Of a stretch of 64,000 nt of DNA, positions 58,983 to 64,000 are shown piece after piece. Origin of the DNA: Streptomyces sp. NBC_00513 (GTDB lineage: Bacteria > Actinomycetota > Actinomycetes > Streptomycetales > Streptomycetaceae); contig NZ_CP107845.1 in the NCBI RefSeq assembly GCF_041431415.1, forward strand, positions 6,882,001 to 6,946,000. The letters are read 5' to 3'. Made by a program: the position numbers and the translations under genes. The stretch's first letter is position 1, and each line of letters opens with the position of its first letter. Under the pieces are notes generated by a model. It ran no database searches and had not been told where the DNA came from. It worked only from the letters and a program-made list of their open reading frames with translations.

Positions 58983-59026
58983 AGGAGGACGGGCGACCCT
59001 CCGCGGTCGGACGGGTCACTCCTCCT
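58983..59026 (+). terminator. Probable hairpin after the nSTAND gene
   Basis: AGGAGGA (58983-58989) pairs with TCCTCCT (59020-59026), and an inner CGACC/GGTCG pair shortens the loop. It lies between the nSTAND stop and the next gene's start. Weaker than the other terminators. Confidence 0.4.
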
Positions 59027-59070
59027 GAGAGGTGATGAACCGTCACGACAGGCTGCGTAGCTTCGGGAGC

Positions 59071-60234
59071 ATGACTCGTCGCCGCACCGTCACCTTCGCA
59101 GCCCTGTGCGCGCTGCTCCTCCCCCTCCCGCTCACCGCCGCGGGGACCTCCGTCGCCGCCGAGACGCCGGCCGCGTCCGACGCGCTCCGGGCGCTGCCCG
59201 AACTGCCCCGCCCCACCGGACGGTTCGGCGTCGGACAGGACACCCTGCACCTGGTGGATCGAAGCCGCACCGACCCGTGGGCGGGCTCGGGGCCGCGCGA
59301 GCTGATGGTCACCATGCGCTATCCGGCCCTGCCCGGCACCGGCGGGCCCGTGCGCTACCTCACCGACGAGGAGGCCCGGCTGCTCCTCGTGGCCCGGGGG
59401 CTGGACAAGGTGATCCCGGCCAGGACCCTCTCCGGTACGAAGTCCTTCGCGCGCTCCGGGGCCCGCCCCGTGGAAGGCCGTTACCCGCTGATCGTCCTGT
59501 CGCCCGGCTTCACCGTCCCGGGCGCCACCCTGACCGCGCTCGCCGAGGACCTCGCCTCGCGCGGCTACGTGGTCGCCGCGGTGGACCACGCCTACGAGAG
59601 TTCGGGTACCGCCTTCCCCGGCGGACGCGTGACGACCTGCCTGGCCTGCGAGAAGGTCGGCGACGAGGCGGGCTACAAGCGCGTCAGCGACAACCGGGCC
59701 CGTGACGTGTCCTTCCTGCTCGACCGCCTCACCGGCCGTCACCCGGCCTGGAACCGCTCCGGCCTGATCGACCGGGACCGGATCGCGATGGCGGGCCACT
59801 CCATCGGCGGGGCCTCGGCCGCCGCCGCGATGGTGGCCGATCCCCGGGTCAAGGCGGGCGTCGACATGGACGGCACGCTGTTCACCCCCGTCCCCGAAGG
59901 AGGTCTCGGCGGGCGCCCGTTCCTGCTGATGGGAGCCTCGGACCACGGTCCCGGCACGGACACCACCTGGGAGCGCGACTGGCATCGCCTCGACGGCTGG
60001 AAGCGCTGGATCAGCTTCGCCGGCTCCGGTCACTTCACCTTCACCGACGTGCCCGCCATCGGGGATCAGCTCGGGCTCCCCGACCCGCAGACCCCGCTGC
60101 CCGGGAACCGTTCCGTCGAGCTGACCCGCCGCTACGTCGCCGCCTTCTTCGACCAGCACCTCAAGGGCAAGCCCCGTCCCGTACTGGACGGCCCGTCCGC
60201 CGACGCCCCGGAGGTGTCCTTCATCAACCCGTAG
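59071..60234 (+). CDS. Secreted alpha/beta hydrolase (PAF-acetylhydrolase/lipase-like)
   Basis: 387 residues from ATG 59071; ATG 59035 is an in-frame alternative and neither has an ideally spaced ribosome binding site. Signal peptide TRRRTVTFAALCALLLPLPLTAA is followed by an esterase fold: oxyanion region YPLIVLSPGF, nucleophile MAGHSIGGAS, aspartate in VDMDGTL or the following acid, and histidine in FAGSGHFTFTD. Two cysteines (TTCLACEKV) are close together. Resembles Streptomyces secreted PAF-acetylhydrolase-type lipases; substrate unknown. Confidence 0.85.
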   Translation: MTRRRTVTFAALCALLLPLPLTAAGTSVAAETPAASDALRALPELPRPTGRFGVGQDTLHLVDRSRTDPWAGSGPRELMVTMRYPALPGTGGPVRYLTDEEARLLLVARGLDKVIPARTLSGTKSFARSGARPVEGRYPLIVLSPGFTVPGATLTALAEDLASRGYVVAAVDHAYESSGTAFPGGRVTTCLACEKVGDEAGYKRVSDNRARDVSFLLDRLTGRHPAWNRSGLIDRDRIAMAGHSIGGASAAAAMVADPRVKAGVDMDGTLFTPVPEGGLGGRPFLLMGASDHGPGTDTTWERDWHRLDGWKRWISFAGSGHFTFTDVPAIGDQLGLPDPQTPLPGNRSVELTRRYVAAFFDQHLKGKPRPVLDGPSADAPEVSFINP

Positions 60235-60254
60235 GCGCCACGGCCCACCGCCGG

Positions 60255-61514
60255 TCAGACCACCGTCACCGGGTGACGCACGACCGCGTCGAAGAGGTAC
60301 CCCTGCGTGTTGTGGGGGGTGGTTTCCGGCTGCGTCCGCCCCGTGGCGTCGGTGGCACGCGCCAGCAGGGCAGCCGCCCCCGTCGCGCGCGGGGTCCACG
60401 GCACCGACCAGCGCACCCACCCGCCCCGGCGCGGGGTGTCGTGCAGGCGGGCCCGCTGCCAGCGCCGACCGCCGTCCGTGCTGACCTCCACCCGGTGCAC
60501 CGGCGCCGCGCCCGACCAGGACCTCCCGGTCAGCAGCCGCGTCCGGTGCACCGGCACCCGTGCGCCGAGTTCCAGCTCGAAAGCGCTCTTGAGCGTCTGC
60601 CGGGTCAGCGGGGCACTGCCCTCCGGCGGCTGATCGGGCCCGAACAGCCGGTACAGGTCGGTGTTCCACGGCGTGTACAGCGCCGAGGCGGACACCTCGA
60701 TGTCCCCCACCCACTTGATCGAGGAGATGCCCACCCAGTCCGGTACGACGACCCGAACCGGACCGCCGTGGTCGGGCGGCAGCGGCTCGCCGTTCATCTC
60801 GTACGCGAGGATCACGTCGTCCAGCGCCTTCGAGACGGGCAGCGGGCGCCGCACCCGACCCAGGTTCACGCCGTTGGTGACCACCTCGTCGTCGAGCCCG
60901 CGCGGCAGGACGTCCACGGCATCGCGGCGCAGCCCCGCCTGCCGCAACACGTCCGACAGGCGCGCGCCGCGCCACCGTGCGACACCGATCGCGCCGAGCG
61001 TCCACGCGGTGCCGGTGACCGGCTGTCCCTGCTGGGTCGTGTAGAAGCTGCGGCCGTTGCCCGCGCACTCGATGAACAGGGTCCGCTCGACGGCGGGCAG
61101 CTCGCGCAGCCGCTCGTGGGAGAACTCGACCGGTTCGCCGCGCAGCCCGTCTCCCCAGACCGTGAGCCTCCACTCCGCGGCGTCCAGGCGCGGGGTGGAG
61201 GTGTGGTTCCGTACGAAGAACCGGTCGACGGGGGTGAGCGGGCCCGTTCCGCGCAGGGACGCGAAGTTCGTCTCCGCGTTGGTGCCGCGCACGGTGAACA
61301 GTTCCGGCGGCAGCGGTTTCACGACACCCGGCGGGGCGGCGGCCGACGCCGCCCCGACACCGAGCGGCCCCGCGACGGCCGCGCCGGCGGCCCCCGCGGC
61401 GAACAGCCGCAGCAGGTCCCGGCGGTCCACCCCGGCGGAACGGGCCCGGCCGCGCGCCCACTGCCGCAGGCGCGTGCGGTCGTACCGGCTCTCGTCGGAA
61501 GGGTCGAGGGACAT
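60255..61514 (-). CDS. Tat-exported sulfite-oxidase-family molybdopterin enzyme
   Basis: 419 residues. The twin-arginine signal is DRRDLLRLFAAGAAGAAVAG. The molybdenum-cofactor domain has the ligand cysteine Cys150 in TLFIECAGNGRS and the substrate-site region VGISSIKWVGDIEVS. A C-terminal immunoglobulin-like dimerisation domain follows (VHRVEVSTDGGRRWQRARL). These enzymes oxidise sulfite or reduce oxidised methionine or similar groups. Its usual membrane haem partner is not adjacent. AAGGAG lies 9 bases before ATG 61514. Confidence 0.9.
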   Translation of the reverse strand: MSLDPSDESRYDRTRLRQWARGRARSAGVDRRDLLRLFAAGAAGAAVAGPLGVGAASAAAPPGVVKPLPPELFTVRGTNAETNFASLRGTGPLTPVDRFFVRNHTSTPRLDAAEWRLTVWGDGLRGEPVEFSHERLRELPAVERTLFIECAGNGRSFYTTQQGQPVTGTAWTLGAIGVARWRGARLSDVLRQAGLRRDAVDVLPRGLDDEVVTNGVNLGRVRRPLPVSKALDDVILAYEMNGEPLPPDHGGPVRVVVPDWVGISSIKWVGDIEVSASALYTPWNTDLYRLFGPDQPPEGSAPLTRQTLKSAFELELGARVPVHRTRLLTGRSWSGAAPVHRVEVSTDGGRRWQRARLHDTPRRGGWVRWSVPWTPRATGAAALLARATDATGRTQPETTPHNTQGYLFDAVVRHPVTVV

Positions 61515-61667
61515 GGGCGGAACTCCTTCTCGGTGGGGTCCCGACGGACGGTAGGACTCCCGTCCGCCCCCGGGAACCGCACCGCCGCATTGGTCATGAA
61601 CCTGCAATGCCGCGGCAACGAGGGGGCCGATTACCCCTGGCCGGACACGTTCGGCAGGATGTGGGGC

Positions 61668-62201
61668 ATGACCGAGATCCGTACCCCCCGCCTCCTCCTC
61701 CGCCGCTGGACCGACGACGACCTCGTCCCCCTGTCGGAGATCAACGCCGACCCCGAGGTGATGCGCTGGATCGGCGACGGTTCCACGCTCGACCTGGAGG
61801 AGACCGCCGACGCCATCGAGCGCTGGGAGGACGAATGGGACGAGGAGGGCTTCGGCCTCTTCGCGGTCGAGCTGCTGGCCTCCGGTGAGCTGATCGGCGC
61901 CGTCGGTCTGTCGGTGCCCGAGTGGCTGCCCGAGGTGATGCCCGCCGTCGAGATCACGTGGCGGCTCGGCCGTTCCTACTGGGGTCAGGGCTACGCCTCC
62001 GAGGCCGCTCAGGCCACCTTGGAGTTCGCCCTCCAGGACCGGGGCCTGGACCGCGTCATCGCCGTCAACCGGACGGGCAACGAGGAGTCCGAGAACGTGC
62101 TGCGCAAGCTCGACATGGAGCGGGACCGCGACACGAGCCACCCCGAGCACGCCTCCATGCTGACCCTCTACAGCATCGACCTGACCGAGTACGAGGCCTG
62201 A
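61668..62201 (+). CDS. GNAT acetyltransferase, RimJ/RimL-like
   Basis: 177 residues: IRTPRLLLRRWTDDDLVPLSEINADPEVMRWIG at the N-terminus, acetyl-CoA loop WRLGRSYWGQGYASEAAQATLEFAL and VIAVNRTGNEESENVLRKLDM near the end, the standard RimJ-type pattern. ATG 61668 is chosen because the conserved core starts right after it; ATG 61659 is possible. Confidence 0.9.
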   Translation: MTEIRTPRLLLRRWTDDDLVPLSEINADPEVMRWIGDGSTLDLEETADAIERWEDEWDEEGFGLFAVELLASGELIGAVGLSVPEWLPEVMPAVEITWRLGRSYWGQGYASEAAQATLEFALQDRGLDRVIAVNRTGNEESENVLRKLDMERDRDTSHPEHASMLTLYSIDLTEYEA

Positions 62202-62249
62202 CCGGGCAGCGGGCGTGACCGGGCACGCGGCCTGACCGGGCAGGGCCCT
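62199..62249. repeat. Three 17-bp tandem repeats after the GNAT gene
   Basis: TGACCGGGCA occurs at 62199, 62216 and 62233 with a period of 17 bases; the first copy supplies the GNAT stop codon. The rest of the 241-base gap up to 62442 holds G/C-rich palindromes but no gene. Confidence 0.65.
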
Positions 62250-62442
62250 GATCAAGGTCGCCCGACGGGGACCGGCGGACGGCGCCCGGGCATCAGCCGA
62301 TCGGAGGACCCGGGGGTCCCCCGGACCGCTCGCCGGATCCCGCCGGCGGGTCGACCGGCCGGCCGGGGGCACGGGACCACCATGGAACCGGGGGAGAGGG
62401 CGGACCCGTACACCGCCCCGCCCCGGACCCGGGAGGGACACC

Positions 62443-63042
62443 ATGAACCCGCACGACCGATCCCTGACGGCCGCCGCAGCCCGAGGTGACGCGCCCGCCG
62501 TCGCCGCCGCCCTCGCGGCGGGCGCCACCGTGGACGCGCGGGACGAGCAGCTCCGCACGCCCCTGCTGCTCGCCGTACTCGGCGATCACGTGGCCGTCGC
62601 CGAACTGCTGATCGCCGCCGGCGCCGACCCAGACGCCCCGGACTCCCGGGAGGACAGCCCCTGGCTGGTCACCGGGGTCACCGGGAGCGTCCCCATGATG
62701 CGGGTGCTGCTCCCCGCCGGGCCGGACCTGGGCCAACTCAACCGCTTCGGCGGGATCTCGCTCATCCCGGCCGCGGAGCGCGGGCACACCGCGTACGTCC
62801 GGGCCGTGCTGCGCGAGACCGACATCCGCGTCGACCACGTCAACCGGCTCGGCTGGACCGCGTTGCTGGAGGCGGTGATCCTCGGCGACGGCGGGCCCCG
62901 CCACGAGGAGATCGTGGCGCTGCTCCTGGAGGCGGGAGCCGATCCGCGCCTCGGCGACCTCGACGGGGTGACCCCGTACGAGCACGCCGTGCGGCGCGGC
63001 TTCGACTCGATGGCCCGGCTGCTGGGCGGGGCGCGGCGATGA
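62443..63042 (+). CDS. Ankyrin-repeat protein
   Basis: 199 residues with about five ankyrin repeats (RTPLLLAVLGDHVAVAELLIAAGADPDAPD is the clearest; also LIPAAERGHTAYVRAVLRETDIRVDHVNRLGWTALLEAVILG and EIVALLLEAGADPRLGDLDGVTPYEHAVRRG). A cytoplasmic protein-binding scaffold. GGGAGG lies 6 bases before ATG 62443. Its TGA overlaps an ATG at 63039 (ATGA) that would start the next gene. Confidence 0.9.
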   Translation: MNPHDRSLTAAAARGDAPAVAAALAAGATVDARDEQLRTPLLLAVLGDHVAVAELLIAAGADPDAPDSREDSPWLVTGVTGSVPMMRVLLPAGPDLGQLNRFGGISLIPAAERGHTAYVRAVLRETDIRVDHVNRLGWTALLEAVILGDGGPRHEEIVALLLEAGADPRLGDLDGVTPYEHAVRRGFDSMARLLGGARR

Positions 63043-63097
63043 GCGCGCACCCGGTGGTGGAGCGCGGCGCGCGGCGCGCACGGCCCTCGCGAGCGCG

Positions 63098-64000
63098 GTG
63101 GCGGTGCTGTTGGCCGCTGCCTGCACGGCGCCGGGATCGGCCGCCGCGCCGGCGCCGACCGCCACCGTGAGCGGCGCCACCCCGGACGGCACCCTCCTGG
63201 TCGCCGACTTCGGCGCCGACACCGTCACCTTCGTGGACCCCGAGCGCGGCCCGGTCGCCGTCGTCCCCGTCGGCGAGGCCCCGTACGGCCTGGTGGTGGG
63301 GCGGGACGGCCGGGCGTGGGTGGCCACCGCCGATGGGGTCGCCGTGGTCGACACGGCGACCCGCACCCGGGTCGCGCTCATCCCGTACCGCACCGACTCC
63401 GGCCCGGTCACCGACGGCGAGTACCGGGGCGGCGGCATGGGCATCGCCCTCGCGCCGGACGGCTCCCGCGCCTACGTGGGGGTCAACGTCCCGGGAACCA
63501 CGGGCGTCCTCGAAGTGATCGACACGGCGACGCGGCGGACCACCGGTGTCGTCGCGGTGGGCCGCCGTCCCTTCGACGTGGACGTGGCCCGTGACGGCTC
63601 CGAGATCTACGTCACCGGCCACGACTCCTTCGACGTCACCGTCGTCGCGACCTCCACGCTGCGTCCGCGCCGAGTGGAGGTCGCTCCGTACGGGACGGAA
63701 GGCGGCCTCGGATCCTGGCTCAAACCGCACTACGCGGCCGTCCGGCCCTCCGACGGAATGCTGCTGCTTCCCTTCGAGGGGGAGCGCCTCGCGGTGGTGG
63801 AACCGAGAACCGGTCGCGTCACGGTGGAGCGGATGACCGCCGACACCCACCAGCACGGGGTGGTGGCCACCCCGGACGGCCGGCTCCTGGTGGTCGGCAC
63901 GGGCGCCGTGGACCCCTCCGACGGCAAGGGACCGTCCCTCACCGTCCGGGCCCCGGACGGCACCGAGCGGGTCCATCCGCTGGAGGGCCCGCACGAAGAC
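63098..64000 (+). CDS. Beta-propeller (YVTN/YncE-type) lipoprotein, partial, N-terminus possibly frameshifted
   Basis: 301 residues to the right edge. After VAVLLAAACTAPGSAAAPAP, which contains a lipobox-like LAAAC, there are propeller repeats such as LLVADFGADTVTFVDPERG, PYGLVVGRDGRAWVATADG and GVLEVIDTATRRTTGVVAVGRRPFDVDVARDGSEIYVTG. GTG 63098 is the first start in this frame but leaves no positive n-region. The ATG at 63039, overlapping the ankyrin stop, is in another frame; removing one base from the GCGCGCGGCGCGC tract (63066-63080) would join it to a full lipoprotein signal. A frameshift or sequence error is likely. Confidence 0.78.
   Translation, partial: MAVLLAAACTAPGSAAAPAPTATVSGATPDGTLLVADFGADTVTFVDPERGPVAVVPVGEAPYGLVVGRDGRAWVATADGVAVVDTATRTRVALIPYRTDSGPVTDGEYRGGGMGIALAPDGSRAYVGVNVPGTTGVLEVIDTATRRTTGVVAVGRRPFDVDVARDGSEIYVTGHDSFDVTVVATSTLRPRRVEVAPYGTEGGLGSWLKPHYAAVRPSDGMLLLPFEGERLAVVEPRTGRVTVERMTADTHQHGVVATPDGRLLVVGTGAVDPSDGKGPSLTVRAPDGTERVHPLEGPHED

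Noticed and set aside
62310..62325. CCGGGGG-T-CCCCCGG palindrome as a terminator
   Set aside because: A one-base centre leaves no workable RNA loop and both flanking genes run in the same direction.
1..64000. CRISPR arrays, insertion sequences, prophage, tRNA or rRNA genes
   Set aside because: Read for regularly spaced repeats, transposase-like frames and cloverleaf or rRNA-like stretches; none found.

Overview
The window is very GC-rich, codon-biased actinobacterial chromosome. It is most likely Streptomyces: dense genes, many GTG/TTG starts, secreted proteins with long alanine-rich signal peptides, SigB-type sigma factors, DUF6381-like and I36-inhibitor-like small proteins, an XRE-nSTAND-WD40 protein and a phenolic-lipid type III PKS operon. 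No tRNA, rRNA, CRISPR array, insertion sequence or prophage was seen. About 57 genes are supported, with both ends cut inside genes.

Layout. 1-5.2 kb: start of an ABC exporter; a divergent protein with an apparently dead adenylation domain fused to four membrane helices; a GNAT/ATP-grasp fusion; a DUF350 membrane protein. 5.2-10.5 kb: lipoprotein, then an acyltransferase and a DUF1023 alpha/beta hydrolase next to a NarL-type histidine kinase/response regulator pair, with ATGA/TTGA overlaps. 10.5-16.5 kb: PH-like membrane protein, AEC transporter, HXXEE protein, secreted trypsin-like protease, BBE-type FAD oxidase, methyltransferase. 16.5-20.5 kb: two divergent IucA/IucC siderophore synthetases and a GntR/UTRA regulator with an operator in its own promoter. 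20.6-22.8 kb: winged-helix regulator divergent from a SigB-type sigma factor, and a VanZ protein.

23-26 kb: a two-gene glycine betaine-type ABC transporter (ATPase; fused permease plus binding protein) closed by a very long terminator. 26-30.4 kb: MMPL transporter divergent from a second kinase/regulator pair. 30.5-36 kb: small Cys/His protein, second-type NAD-dependent DNA ligase, secreted GH31-CBM32 glycosidase. 36-44.9 kb: LysR regulator with a hairpin over its ribosome binding site, Imm-5-like protein, XRE-TPR regulator, M64 metallopeptidase, serine hydrolase, DinB protein, small proteins, and a membrane protein with three internal repeats.

44.9-49.9 kb: a phenolic-lipid operon of srsA-srsB-srsC type (type III PKS, methyltransferase, flavoprotein hydroxylase), a divergent UbiA prenyltransferase and a convergent type II NADH dehydrogenase. 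50-64 kb: PHP/HhH protein, VOC protein, HPP membrane protein, cupin/zinc-ribbon protein, isomerase/GNAT fusion, a lipoprotein plus I36-type inhibitor pair divergent from an XRE-nSTAND-WD40 protein, a secreted lipase-like hydrolase, a Tat-type molybdopterin oxidoreductase, a GNAT, an ankyrin protein and the start of a beta-propeller lipoprotein.

Two genes show what look like N-terminal frameshifts (the siderophore synthetase at 16.5-18.1 kb and the last gene). Strong hairpin terminators sit between most convergent pairs. The most unusual items are the adenylation/membrane fusion, the GNAT/ATP-grasp fusion beside DUF350, the phenolic-lipid/UbiA/NDH-2 neighbourhood, and the nSTAND/I36 divergent locus.
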